Source of the DNA: JAJCYL01 sp965206015 | GTDB lineage: Bacteria > Bacteroidota > Bacteroidia > Cytophagales > Cyclobacteriaceae | DNA: 64,000 nt | Reading direction: 5' to 3' | Assembly (NCBI GenBank): GCA_965206015.1 | Contig: CBDBIW010000016.1 | Location: forward strand, 1,178,001-1,242,000 | Program-made: the position numbers and the translations under genes | Shown: piece after piece, positions 7,424-16,772 of the stretch | Numbering within the stretch: position 1 is the first letter of the stretch | Layout: every line of letters starts with the position of its first letter | The notes under the pieces: generated by a model | Database searches by the model: none | The model's input: the letters and a program-made list of their open reading frames with translations, nothing else | Told to the model about the DNA's origin: nothing

Positions 7424-9541
7424 CTAAAATAGTTGTGCATTCATTACTTCTTCAACCTCAATGTTATAAAATGCCTTATGGATGTTGAATTCTTCACCAT
7501 TAGTCTCAACCCTTTCGTATGATCCAGTTTCTGTCATTTCATAACTGTTGGTATTGTCTTTTAGGTTATACTTCAGGATATTTATTAATTGCTTTTGCAA
7601 TAATTTCTCTTTGACTAAAAAGAGAGACTCCATCCGTCGGTCAAAGCTACGAACCATGATGTCGGCACTGCCTGAATAAACTTTTGGTTCCCCACCATGA
7701 TGGAAATAATAGATTCTCGAGTGCTCGAGGTATTCGCCAACAATGGACCGGACTGTTATATTGTCCGATAAACCCTTTCTTCCAGGTCTTAGACAACAAA
7801 TACCTCTAACTATTAATTTTATGGGTACGCCTGCCTTTGATGCTTTATAAAGTTCCTCTATAACAACGTCATCCTGAAGCGAGTTTAATTTCATTGCTAT
7901 TCCACCAGGTAAGCCTTGCTTAGCATTTTCGGCTTCATCATTAATCATTGAAATAAGGGAGCCCCTCATTTCACGCGGAGCGGTGATCAGGTATTCATAT
8001 TGCGTAGGAATGGAATGACCAGTAATTACGTTGAAAAATTCAGATATATCATTCGCATAAATAGCATCAGTTGATAATAAACCTATATCAGTATACAATT
8101 TAGAGGTGTCCTCATTATAGTTACCACTACCCATGTGTACAAAACGAGTCACTTTCTCACCTTCTTTCCTGACTATAAGAAGCAATTTGGTATGCGTTTT
8201 TAATGTACCAACTCCATAGATAACAAAACATCCTGCTCTTTGGAGTCTTTCGGCCTCCCGCATATTATTTTCCTCGTCAAAACGTGCTTTAACCTCAAAC
8301 ATCACTGATACATGCATGCCACTCTCAGCGGCATTTAGTAGTGCTTGTACTACTCGGGAATTCTTTGCTAATCTGTAGATTGTGATTTTAATAGATAGGA
8401 CGTAAGGATCTTCAGCTGCCTTTTCAATAAGCTGCAAGAGTGGTTCAATTGTGTTATAGGGATGGTGTAAGAGAATATCTTTGCGCTTAAGTATTTTAAA
8501 AATGTCAGTGCTGATGTTCTCCTGCATGCTCAATGGTGGAACCGGTAATGGAGCAGGAGTTATGTATTCTTTAAATCGCGGGTGGTTAACCAATTGCCAT
8601 AAGCTGGTAAAGTCAAAAATGCTTCCATTCTTAACAATAAAAATGTTGATATCCTCCAGCTCCCATCGGGTAGCCAAAGCCTTGAGCATCCATTTGTCAT
8701 GATTCTCTTCTATCTCAATTCTTACAACCCGACCTGTCCGGCGAGTTTTGAGCTTATTCCTCATTTCCTCCAATATATTGGCTTCTATATCTTCGGATTC
8801 CTCGAGGGTGAAATCACCATTCCTGGTGATTCGAAACAGCGTAGTGGATTTGACTTCTACATTACGGAAGAGCTTTTGAATGTTGGTTCTTATTATTGCT
8901 TCAATAGGTACAAACAAGATTGCCGACCCGTCATAAATCTCAAAGAATCTTGGCAGATTTTGTGGAATCTGAATAAAGGATAATTTCTTTTTATCCCTTT
9001 TGTCTTCGGGGTTTTTGCTTACAACACCCAGTGTAAGCCGGTTGTTCATTAGGATTGGAAATGTATGATATGGATCATAGACCATTGGGGTAAGCATTGG
9101 GAATATGGTCTTTTTAAAATAGACACGAACTTTCTCCTTGTGTTCCTCAGTCAAGTCATCAATGTTGGTAATCTTGAAATGATATTTTTCAAATAAGGGC
9201 TTGAATTCGTCGGTAAAGACTTCTGATTGTTTGTTAAAAAAATGTTGAGCCTCAGCAAGCAATTTGTCTTTAAATGGCTCGGATCTTAATCCTGAATAGT
9301 CTATTCGCTGCTTCCCATAGTCAAGATAGTTATAAAGACTACCAACTCTAATCATGAAAAATTCGTCGGCGTTTGACGAGGTTATTGCCAGAAATTTCAT
9401 TCTTTCTGGCAAGGAATGCTCAGCGTTTTTTGCTTGGTCTAGAACCCTGTCATTAAACTGAAGCCAGCTTAAATCGCGGCTGATTAACCGACTTATATCA
9501 ATCTGGGATATGTACCTGTCGCTAACTGCCTTTACTGTCAT
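7424..9541 (-). CDS. ppk1: Polyphosphate kinase 1
   Basis: Makes inorganic polyphosphate from ATP through a phosphohistidine intermediate; usually membrane-associated. The 705-residue product matches PPK1: N-terminal helical domain starting ISRDLSWLQFNDRVL, the middle domain, and two phospholipase D-like C-terminal domains. The first conserved histidine lies in KTHTKLLLI near residue 447; the second region contains YYFHHGGEP followed by SADIMVRSFDRR. It is the third of four co-directional genes (ribBA, an unknown gene, ppk1, methionine synthase module) with short gaps, so an operon is likely. Confidence 0.95.
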   Translation of the reverse strand: MTVKAVSDRYISQIDISRLISRDLSWLQFNDRVLDQAKNAEHSLPERMKFLAITSSNADEFFMIRVGSLYNYLDYGKQRIDYSGLRSEPFKDKLLAEAQHFFNKQSEVFTDEFKPLFEKYHFKITNIDDLTEEHKEKVRVYFKKTIFPMLTPMVYDPYHTFPILMNNRLTLGVVSKNPEDKRDKKKLSFIQIPQNLPRFFEIYDGSAILFVPIEAIIRTNIQKLFRNVEVKSTTLFRITRNGDFTLEESEDIEANILEEMRNKLKTRRTGRVVRIEIEENHDKWMLKALATRWELEDINIFIVKNGSIFDFTSLWQLVNHPRFKEYITPAPLPVPPLSMQENISTDIFKILKRKDILLHHPYNTIEPLLQLIEKAAEDPYVLSIKITIYRLAKNSRVVQALLNAAESGMHVSVMFEVKARFDEENNMREAERLQRAGCFVIYGVGTLKTHTKLLLIVRKEGEKVTRFVHMGSGNYNEDTSKLYTDIGLLSTDAIYANDISEFFNVITGHSIPTQYEYLITAPREMRGSLISMINDEAENAKQGLPGGIAMKLNSLQDDVVIEELYKASKAGVPIKLIVRGICCLRPGRKGLSDNITVRSIVGEYLEHSRIYYFHHGGEPKVYSGSADIMVRSFDRRMESLFLVKEKLLQKQLINILKYNLKDNTNSYEMTETGSYERVETNGEEFNIHKAFYNIEVEEVMNAQLF

Positions 9542-9606
9542 CGTTCAATTGGCAAACATAAGTGAGAAAATAGCTTTGGAGAATACTTGGTTCAATTTAG
9601 TATCTA

Positions 9607-10200
9607 CTAAATTGAATTGTAAAATGCGGTAATTCTAACAAGGTCAGAAATCCTGTCTAACCGGAGATTATTCTTCTTAATGTAGGTTTTTATTGCACTT
9701 GATTTGGGCGACATGATATCCATTAAGTCCATTTTTTTGCTGGTAAATTGACTTATTTTACCATCAGTATCCACAAAGAAAAATCGGTGAGTGAGACGTC
9801 TTCTGGTACCATAAATTTGTGATGAGGATGGTGAAATAGTTTCCTGAACTGTTATTTCTCTAGCTAATAGAGTAAGCTCACCCAAATGAAGAATTTCAAA
9901 AATACGAGGCACCTTATAATTGAGATTGATGTTATAGGGAATGGAGTAAAATTTGCGATAGTTCTCTGTAATACCATCGAAAATTTCAAAGAAGGTCATT
10001 TTTCTACTGGAGTAAGTTTGGATTTTATGATCAATTTCTATCTGAACCAAATCATTTTCCAAATCGTATTTCAACAACCCTTCAATTGTATCTCCCTCAT
10101 TAGTTACTAAATACCCGTCATGCCAATGCTCAGAAGGAAAATATTGACCATTGGTCCAATTGGAAATGCATATTGTGGTGAGTATGAGAATGTACCTCAT
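9607..10200 (-). CDS. Conserved hypothetical secreted protein
   Basis: A 197-residue protein with a clear signal peptide (residues 1-18, ending NWTNGQ) and no other membrane segment. The mature part is mostly beta-strand-like and contains LVTNEGDTIEGLLKYD, which resembles Bacteroidota proteins with a 'GYIITN.GDT..G.I.Y' start seen in many periplasmic or outer-membrane hypotheticals. It starts 8 nt after the ribBA stop and is followed by ppk1, so co-transcription is likely. I cannot assign a function. Confidence 0.6.
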   Translation of the reverse strand: MRYILILTTICISNWTNGQYFPSEHWHDGYLVTNEGDTIEGLLKYDLENDLVQIEIDHKIQTYSSRKMTFFEIFDGITENYRKFYSIPYNINLNYKVPRIFEILHLGELTLLAREITVQETISPSSSQIYGTRRRLTHRFFFVDTDGKISQFTSKKMDLMDIMSPKSSAIKTYIKKNNLRLDRISDLVRITAFYNSI

Positions 10201-10208
10201 TTCAAGTA

Positions 10209-11426
10209 TCAGTTTTTTAAAATCTCATGACCCATTTTGTCTCTTTTAGTCTGCAGGTATTTTTCATTGTGAATATTAGGAGCTATTTCAAGCGGGACAT
10301 TTTCAACGATCTCTAAACCATATCCCCTGAGGCCCGCTCTTTTCTGGGGATTATTAGAAATTAACTTCATCTTACAAATACCAAGGTCTCGTAATATTTG
10401 CGCCCCAACACCATAATCGCGTCCATCCATTTTAAACCCCAGATGAATATTAGCCTCAACTGTATCCATCCCATTTTCCTGTAACTTATAAGCCTTCAAC
10501 TTGTTAACCAATCCAATTCCTCTTCCTTCCTGATTCATATAAAGCACAACTCCTCTCCCTTCCTGTTCAACCATTTGCATTGCAACGTGCAATTGGTTTC
10601 CACAGTCACACCGAGAAGAACCAAAGACATCACCAGTCACGCAACTTGAATGAACTCGAACCAATACGGATTCATCCTCTTCCCAGCTACCCTTTGATAA
10701 CGCTAAATGTGTGTCGCCAGTATTTAACTGCTTGTAAGCAAATAGATCAAAGTCACCATATCGCGTAGGCATGTCAACTCCAATCAAACGTTCAATTAAA
10801 GTTTCGTGTTCAAGCCTGTAAGTAATAAGGTCTTTAATAGAGACAAGCTTCAGGTGATTTTCATCTGCAACCTTTCTAAGATCTGGTAGCCGGGCCATAG
10901 TGCCATCACCTTTCATGATTTCCACCAGAACACCCCCTGGGGAAAATCCGGCCAGTCTTGCGAAATCTATGGCCGCTTCAGTATGACCTGTACGTCGCAG
11001 AACTCCACCTTTTTTGGCTTTCAAAGGAAAAATATGCCCTGGCTTTCCAAGATCCTCAGATTTGGTAGCAGGGTCAACCAGTGCCTTTATGGTTTTAGCT
11101 CGATCACTTGCAGAAATACCTGTAGTACACCCATTACCCAACAAATCCACTGAAACTGTAAATGGTGTCTCATGCAACGAAGTATTTCGACCAACCATCA
11201 ACTCGAGCCCCAATTCATCACATCTTTCTTCAACTATTGGCGCACATATCAGCCCTCGGCCGTGAGTGGCCATGAAGTTTACAATTTCAGGAGTAACTTT
11301 CTCAGCAGCACAAGTGAAGTCCCCTTCATTTTCCCGGTCTTCATCATCAACAACGATGATCACTTCTCCATTTCTAATCGCTTCGATTGCTTCCTCAATG
11401 GAGTCCAACAATTTTTTTGTAGCCAT
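10209..11426 (-). CDS. ribBA: Bifunctional DHBP synthase / GTP cyclohydrolase II
   Basis: Catalyses two entry steps of riboflavin synthesis: ribulose 5-phosphate to 3,4-dihydroxy-2-butanone 4-phosphate (N-terminal RibB domain, residues about 1-205) and GTP opening (C-terminal RibA domain, about 210-405). RibB shows DDEDRENEGDF and the THGRGLIC block; RibA shows the zinc cysteines in SSCVTGDVFGSSRCDCG and the NQEGRGIGL motif. The start was set at 11426 (MATKKLLDSIEEAI) rather than an upstream in-frame ATG at 11471, because homologues begin close to this point. No FMN riboswitch fold was recognised upstream. First gene of a four-gene co-directional run. Confidence 0.95.
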   Translation of the reverse strand: MATKKLLDSIEEAIEAIRNGEVIIVVDDEDRENEGDFTCAAEKVTPEIVNFMATHGRGLICAPIVEERCDELGLELMVGRNTSLHETPFTVSVDLLGNGCTTGISASDRAKTIKALVDPATKSEDLGKPGHIFPLKAKKGGVLRRTGHTEAAIDFARLAGFSPGGVLVEIMKGDGTMARLPDLRKVADENHLKLVSIKDLITYRLEHETLIERLIGVDMPTRYGDFDLFAYKQLNTGDTHLALSKGSWEEDESVLVRVHSSCVTGDVFGSSRCDCGNQLHVAMQMVEQEGRGVVLYMNQEGRGIGLVNKLKAYKLQENGMDTVEANIHLGFKMDGRDYGVGAQILRDLGICKMKLISNNPQKRAGLRGYGLEIVENVPLEIAPNIHNEKYLQTKRDKMGHEILKN

Positions 11427-11700
11427 AGTTATATTTCCGGGTACAAAATTACTAGAAATGAGAAGGATCAACGAATACTTGCTAGTTTAACTTAGTTGGG
11501 TTTCATTCTCCCAGTTGTAGCTGGCAAGTGCAGCTCAAATTTTAGGTTATAAGTACTCTCTTATTTTTTACCTTAACTGTCCACTTTTTGCTGACGATTT
11601 ACAAGTGATAAATATGGTAATCGCCTTTTTTGAACTCAAGATTACTCATCCTCCAACTCAGGATGCTATCCCGATGGCTTTAGCTGGACCGAAGCATTCT

Positions 11701-11874
11701 CAGGCGAAGAAAAGGTTGGGATGCATATTGCCATGACCCCAACCTGGAACGAAACCGCCTACTTTGCTGATTAGGAGACTCATGGTGGAACATGCACTGC
11801 TTACCGGCAACCTGTTTTGAGAGAGGCCGCCAGAAGAGAAGGAAATGAAGAGACTTATTATATTAAAGAATAAA
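11701..11874 (+). pseudogene. Scrap of a molybdopterin oxidoreductase-like gene
   Basis: One frame reads EEKVGMHIAMTPTWNETAYFAD, an in-frame TAG, then ETHGGTCTAYRQPVLREAARREG and NEETYYIKE before a stop. The WNETAYFAD and YRQPVLREAARR pieces look like two blocks of a molybdopterin-dependent oxidoreductase with the segment between them deleted. The remaining 11472-11700 gap shows no recognisable gene. Assignment rests on short motifs recalled from memory and is tentative. Confidence 0.42.
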
Positions 11875-11922
11875 TCGTAGCAAGGGTAGAAGTTGAGTCT
11901 TTTTTAATTTGCATCAAATTTT

Positions 11923-13638
11923 ATGAATCGCTTTTTTCCTTTTCTGAACTGGCTCCCGGAAGTTAATGGCTTCACTGTTAAATCTGACCTAATATCGGGT
12001 TTTACCAATGCGGTTATAGTGCTACCTCAGGGAGTTGCTTTTGCATTAATAGCTGGAATGCCACCGATATACGGTCTTTATACAGCAATGGTCACCCCGA
12101 TCATTGCAGCCTTTTTCGGTTCTTCCATGCATTTAATTTCCGGCCCTACTACGGCCATATCTTTAGTTGTATACTCCACATTAACTCCTTTTGCAGAGCC
12201 TTCAGGCCAGCAATTTATCGAACTCACTTTATTACTCACCTTCATAGCAGGAGTGATTCAATGGATGTTGGGTGTAGCTCGATTAGGCACTTTGGTAAAT
12301 TTCGTCTCGCACAGTGTAATTGTAGGTTTTACTTCAGGGGCAGCTATTTTAATTGGTTTTAGCCAACTCAAACACGTTACCGGAATTGATCCGGGAACCT
12401 CTAAATTCTTTATATCAGTAGTTGTTCATAATGTTCTGAATATTAGTGAAATAAATTTCCTTGTATCAGGAATAGCTCTATTAACTATTGTTGTCGCACT
12501 ACTTAGTCCAAAACTCTCAAAGAGGTTACCTCACTTATTAATTGCTATGGTGGTCGGGAGTTTAGCCAGTTTTATCCTGGATGGTTCCAGTAATGGAGTC
12601 AAATATGTTGGTCTAATACCCAGTAATTTGCCCCCTTTTTCAGTACCTCGGTTTACCCTTGAAAGCATACAGTTGCTTGCGCCAAAAGCGTTTGCAATCG
12701 CTATGCTGGGGTTGATAGAAGCCGTAGCCATTGGCAAATCAATTGCCATGAAATCGGGTCAAACCATTGATGGTAACCAGGAATTTATAGGCCAGGGATT
12801 GTCAAATGTTGTGGGCTCCTTCTTTTCTTGTTATGCTGGAACCGGGTCTTTTTCCCGTTCTGGGATTAATTATGAATCCGGTGCTAAGACTCCCTTATCA
12901 GCTTTTTTTGCTGCAATTTCTTTAATGGTAATAATTTTACTGGTAGCCCAATATGCCACTTATTTGCCCATGCCCGTAATGGGAGGAATTATCTTTCTGG
13001 TGGCTTACAGATTGATTGACTTTCATCACATTCGTAAAATCCTTAATGCCAGTTGGCAAGAAGCGACTGTGATGACCATCACCTTCCTATCCACTCTCTT
13101 CTTACAACTGGAGTACGCAATCTATTTCGGTGTATTGTTCTCACTGATATTCTATTTGCAAAGAACATCGCACCCCTTAATCGTCACCGTTTCTCCGGAC
13201 CCTGAGCATCAAAGAAGGAAATTTACTAATATCAAGAGGATACCATTGTTTGAATGTCCTCAGTTAAAAATTATACGTATTGATGGCTCTTTATTTTATG
13301 GGGCCGTGGACCATGTAAGAGCCCATCTAGGGGAGTTAAGTGACGGTGGAGTAAAGAATATCTTAATCGTAGCGAGTGGTATTAATATCATTGATGTTTC
13401 AGGAGCAGAAATGTTGGTGAACCAGGCACAGAGATGGAAGGATATGGGTGGGCAATTTTACCTCAGTAGTGTTCGTATTGGCGCAAGAGATTTTTTAGAG
13501 AAAGGCGGATACATTGAAGCGATTGGAAGGAATAACATTTTTGAGACAAAGGACGAGGCTATAAAGGAGATTTATAGTCGTTTAGACCGTTCAATTTGTG
13601 AAGGCTGCTCAGTTAAGATATTTAAGGAATGCGTGTAA
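11923..13638 (+). CDS. SulP family anion transporter with STAS domain
   Basis: A 571-residue inner-membrane transporter of the SulP/SLC26 family (sulfate, bicarbonate or other anions). The membrane part spans roughly residues 20-420, with an early GFTNAVIVLPQGVAFALIAG segment typical of the family and the conserved PTTAISL stretch. A cytoplasmic STAS domain occupies about residues 445-545 (IRIDGSLFYGAVDHV, then ILIVASGINIIDVSGAEML). The tail ends in a cysteine-containing CEGCSVKIFKEC motif. No carbonic anhydrase or sulfate-assimilation gene is adjacent, so the substrate is open. Confidence 0.92.
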   Translation: MNRFFPFLNWLPEVNGFTVKSDLISGFTNAVIVLPQGVAFALIAGMPPIYGLYTAMVTPIIAAFFGSSMHLISGPTTAISLVVYSTLTPFAEPSGQQFIELTLLLTFIAGVIQWMLGVARLGTLVNFVSHSVIVGFTSGAAILIGFSQLKHVTGIDPGTSKFFISVVVHNVLNISEINFLVSGIALLTIVVALLSPKLSKRLPHLLIAMVVGSLASFILDGSSNGVKYVGLIPSNLPPFSVPRFTLESIQLLAPKAFAIAMLGLIEAVAIGKSIAMKSGQTIDGNQEFIGQGLSNVVGSFFSCYAGTGSFSRSGINYESGAKTPLSAFFAAISLMVIILLVAQYATYLPMPVMGGIIFLVAYRLIDFHHIRKILNASWQEATVMTITFLSTLFLQLEYAIYFGVLFSLIFYLQRTSHPLIVTVSPDPEHQRRKFTNIKRIPLFECPQLKIIRIDGSLFYGAVDHVRAHLGELSDGGVKNILIVASGINIIDVSGAEMLVNQAQRWKDMGGQFYLSSVRIGARDFLEKGGYIEAIGRNNIFETKDEAIKEIYSRLDRSICEGCSVKIFKECV

Positions 13639-13703
13639 TTAGATGCGTAATCATTAAATTCCACTTTTTTAGAACCAACTATCTTTTAGAACCAACAATC
13701 ATT

Positions 13704-14489
13704 ATGAAAAGATTAACCTATCCATTGCTTTTGGCCATAGTAAGTTGTTCATCCCCCAGCAAAACGACAGATCAACAGGCTGAATCTACAACAGAAACTG
13801 TTATGCAGGAACCAGCCAGCTTTGAATTAAGGACCTATTATGCTGCTGAAGGCAAACTGGATCAGTTACTGGCAAGATTTAAGAATCACACAATCGGTAT
13901 TTTTGAGAAGTACGGTATGGTTAACGTAGCTTATTGGGTGCCAGTAAATAATGAAGAGAATCAATTGATCTACCTGCTTGGATATAATAGTCGTGAGGAC
14001 AGGACCAATGCATGGGAGCAGTTTCGGAATGATCCTGATTGGTTAAAGGCAAAAGCAGACTCTGAAGTGAATGGCCCTCTTGTAGATTCAGTGAAAAATG
14101 TATTTCTCAATCCTACAGATTATTCACCAAAGATGAATACCTCATTGACTGGTCCACGAGTTTTTGAGATGAGGACCTACTATACCCATGAGAACAAACT
14201 AGTTGACTTACATGTCCGTTTCAAAGATCACACGATGGGCATTTTTGAAAATCAAAATATGACCAACGTTGCTTACTTTAACCTTGATAAAGATCAAGAA
14301 GAACCGGAAAACACCTTGTTGTACTTTATTGCTCATGCTGATACCGAGGCGGCTATCCAAAATTGGAAAGGATTTTTAGATGATCCGGCTTGGAAGGCTG
14401 CCTACGCAGCGTCTATTGAAAATGGGAAGTTGGTCAATAATTTAACATCCCAATTCCTTGAGGCTGTGGATTTTTCTCCTTTGAAGTAA
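13704..14489 (+). CDS. NIPSNAP family lipoprotein, two tandem domains
   Basis: A 261-residue protein starting at ATG 13704; an in-frame ATG at 13629 overlaps the transporter end and adds a non-signal-like leader, so I rejected it. The first 18 residues form a lipoprotein signal (LLLAIVSCSS). Two dimeric alpha-beta-barrel-like repeats follow, each beginning FELRTYY or FEMRTYY and containing RFKNHTIGIFEKYGMVNVAYW or close variants, as in NIPSNAP proteins. Length and tandem arrangement are common in Bacteroidota. The molecular role is unknown. Confidence 0.85.
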   Translation: MKRLTYPLLLAIVSCSSPSKTTDQQAESTTETVMQEPASFELRTYYAAEGKLDQLLARFKNHTIGIFEKYGMVNVAYWVPVNNEENQLIYLLGYNSREDRTNAWEQFRNDPDWLKAKADSEVNGPLVDSVKNVFLNPTDYSPKMNTSLTGPRVFEMRTYYTHENKLVDLHVRFKDHTMGIFENQNMTNVAYFNLDKDQEEPENTLLYFIAHADTEAAIQNWKGFLDDPAWKAAYAASIENGKLVNNLTSQFLEAVDFSPLK

Positions 14490-14504
14490 AATGAGGTCGG
14501 TTAA

Positions 14505-14791
14505 GTGAACTACCAAAACCTCCCCAAAACTGATTTAGCCGTGAGCGAAGTCTCGTTTGGTTGTATGTCTTTGGAAGAAGGGAATTCAGAGAATGAAGTA
14601 CTACTGTTAAAGGCACATGATCATGGGATAAATTATTTGATACTGCCGACCTTTATCAAACAGGAGAGAATGAAATTACGATTGGCAAGGTGGTAAAAGC
14701 GATAAGGCATAATGTGATTATAGCTACCAAAGTAGGGAACCAAATGAGGTCGGATGGCAATGGACGGGATTGGAACCCCAGTAAAGCGTAC
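14505..14791 (+). pseudogene. Aldo/keto reductase N-terminal remnant, frameshifted
   Basis: A GTG at 14505 opens NYQNLPKTDLAVSEVSFGCM, a typical aldo/keto reductase N-terminus. Near 14635 one base is lost; the next frame continues FDTADLYQTGENEITIGK, then NVIIATKVGNQ and GRDWNPSKAY, carrying the D and Y of the catalytic tetrad. Similarity stops near 14791. The following 100 nt contain an unrelated coding-like scrap (YNFTEKKPSIKLDYTDSKQL) in another frame. Confidence 0.8.
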
Positions 14792-15019
14792 AGGCTTACA
14801 ATTTCACTGAGAAAAAACCTTCCATCAAACTCGACTATACCGATTCTAAACAGCTTTTCCTGCCTTTATGATCTCTCTTACCTCGAACTCACGTCACGTT
14901 AAGTTAAATCTTCACACTGTTTTCTCCATCTTGTTGGTCACGCCTTACAGTCAATGACTCATAATGATGACCAACAAAATTCCGCAGGTGATTTTTAGTG
15001 AATGCTAGCAAAATGTGCG

Positions 15020-15376
15020 TTAATAATCAGTCAATAATGATTCATATGGAATTTTAAGTTTTTCATGTAGATTCCGAATCATTTTAAGATTGAGTTTGCG
15101 TCTTTTATTAAAGATTTCTGAAACCCTGCTTTTATACCCAAGGACCTGGGCTAAGTCCCGGTTACTCATTTCCATTTGTTCCATTCGAAATTTGATAGCT
15201 TCAATTGGACCTGGAGCTTCAATAGGATAATGCTCATCTTCATACTTTTCAACTAAGATTGAAAGCACTTCGGCTTCATCTCCTTCTTGAGTGTTCGTAG
15301 GGGCATGAAATATTGTTTCAAGTCTTTTTAATGCTTGATTGTAGTCCTCTTCAGTTTTAATGGCTCTAATTTCCAT
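15020..15376 (-). CDS. higA: HigA-type antitoxin, HTH protein
   Basis: A 118-residue antitoxin and transcription regulator. The N-terminal part starts IRAIKTEEDYNQALKRLE, typical of HigA proteins paired with HigB_toxin-family RNases; the XRE-type helix-turn-helix lies near residues 65-110 (MSNRDLAQVLGYKSRVSEIFN). It begins three bases after the higB stop, the usual toxin-first order of higBA. Its product should bind the operator palindrome at 15699-15717 and repress the pair. Confidence 0.88.
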   Translation of the reverse strand: MEIRAIKTEEDYNQALKRLETIFHAPTNTQEGDEAEVLSILVEKYEDEHYPIEAPGPIEAIKFRMEQMEMSNRDLAQVLGYKSRVSEIFNKRRKLNLKMIRNLHEKLKIPYESLLTDY

Positions 15377-15379
15377 GAT

Positions 15380-15673
15380 TCAAACAGTATTAGCATCTAT
15401 TTTGTCATATTCGGTATGTGTTCCAATGAATCTCACAAAGATCCATCGCCTTAAATAGTTAATATCCACTACCAGTCTGTATTTATTTCCACAAATGTTG
15501 AAAACAACTCGTCCTCCTTTGAGAATGCTCGCTTTTGTATATTCTTCTTTGATATCAATTGGACTGTTCCATGATGCTTTTGAAGCTTCTTTGTACCATG
15601 TTTTTAACTGGTCTTCAGAATCAGCATGAGTTTCCCAGAACTGGCGAAGTATCCTTTTAGCGATTACTCTCAT
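15380..15673 (-). CDS. higB: HigB-type mRNA interferase toxin
   Basis: A 97-residue protein of the HigB_toxin family (RelE-like ribosome-dependent RNase). Family features are RQFWETHADSEDQLKTWY near the N-terminus, FNICGNKYRLVVDINY in the middle and FVRFIGTHTEYDKID at the C-terminus, with the conserved TH-Y-DKID block. It is intact and immediately precedes higA. The promoter and operator lie directly upstream. Confidence 0.88.
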   Translation of the reverse strand: MRVIAKRILRQFWETHADSEDQLKTWYKEASKASWNSPIDIKEEYTKASILKGGRVVFNICGNKYRLVVDINYLRRWIFVRFIGTHTEYDKIDANTV

Positions 15674-15684
15674 TCTCGTAACGT

Positions 15685-15717
15685 CAAATGTATGAAAAAG
15701 TTACCAAAATGGTAACT
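15685..15717 (-). promoter_or_regulatory. higBA promoter with HigA operator palindrome
   Basis: A perfect 8-bp inverted repeat AGTTACCA-AAA-TGGTAACT at 15699-15717 lies 26 nt upstream of higB. Between it and the gene, TACATTTG (complement of 15685-15692) matches the Bacteroidota -7 box. The palindrome covers the expected -33 region, an arrangement suited to autorepression by the HTH antitoxin. Confidence 0.7.
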
Positions 15718-15891
15718 AAATACTTAACTGGATTTTAGAGATTTATATTTAGCAATAAATTAACGAATAACACCTTTAGGTACAGCTGTTTAATATTGTG
15801 TTTAAGTGGCTATTGCTCTTCTCCAAAATATACCCCAATAGTCTCTCCTCTTTCGGAAGCGCAGTCAACAAGCTAACCCCCACAAACAGTA

Positions 15892-16559
15892 TCAAGGTCC
15901 CACAAATCCGTGAAGAATAGGTTCAATTCCCGGGTCACCAAATGCCTCCCACAACATGGTGGTGGTCGCTCCACCACCCATGGCCGAAATGGTGCCATGT
16001 TTATTGGCTCTTTTCCATAAAACTCCACCCACTACCGGAACAAAAAAACTGGTGCCCATCAGTGCGGTAAAGAGGATCACAATGAATTGGATTAATTCAC
16101 CCTTCTGAACACCTAACAGAACAAGAATCAAAGGAATGATCTCAACCAACAGAATGCCAAACCGGGCATGGGCAAAGCGGGAAACAGTGCCATAGCTGAA
16201 AGACCAAGAATAAATACCCCAAAAAGAAAGTCATGTCAATAGTTATCAATGCAGCAGGTGCCATACCCTCCCAAGTAAAAGTGATGGGTTTAACCGCTTC
16301 TACATAGAGTAGTAGATTGGGTAACGAATCGAAATGGTTAATCACTACGGGGACGGCCACAATGGTGCCAATCACCATAATGACCAACTGGAGAAAGTCA
16401 GTATAAACCACCGCAATCATATGCCACCCACTGTTGTATAGACCAGTAAGATGGCGGTGAAGGCAATCATCCCGTATGTGACGGGAATGTCAAAGATCAC
16501 ATTGGCAATCAACCCTCCAGCTACTACCTGGGCGATGGGTCTAAATCTTAAATCTAACA
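15892..16559 (-). pseudogene. Sodium:solute symporter (SSS family) remnant
   Basis: Read on the minus strand from 16559, AQVVAGGLIANVIFDIPVTY and ILLVYTTVGG match a conserved SSS membrane segment. A two-base insertion near 16420 shifts the frame, which continues MIAVVYTDFLQLVIMVIG. A second break near 16145 leads into FIVILFTALMGTSFFVPVVG with GVLWKRANKHG. The ends of a normally 500-600 residue transporter are missing. Substrate unknown. Confidence 0.78.
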
Positions 16560-16772
16560 TCTAAAAATCTTGGCTCTAATAAATCATAACCTATTAAAAG
16601 GCATACTTAGGTTTTCAAGAGGTTTTATTTGAGGTCTCAAAACGCTTCTCTAACGAACTCGTCATTCCACTGCTGCCAGCCAGTAGGCAAGGCGCGGTCC
16701 CGGAGAATCTTTAAAACTCAGCATGCTCGGGTAGATTCCCAGTCAAGTTGGGAATGACGTATATTTTAATGG

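Noticed and set aside
11427..11550. FMN riboswitch upstream of ribBA
   Set aside because: The conserved RFN-element stems and AGGGC-type motifs were not found in the leader.
14792..14902. Coding-like scrap YNFTEKKPSIKLDYTDSKQL after the aldo/keto reductase remnant
   Set aside because: It looks like a slice of some protein but is too short and unrecognised to list as its own feature.
16561..16772. Short GTCATTCC...GGGAATGAC inverted sequence near 16648-16760
   Set aside because: It resembles a scattered REP-like palindrome, but with one loose pair in the window I could not define a repeat family.
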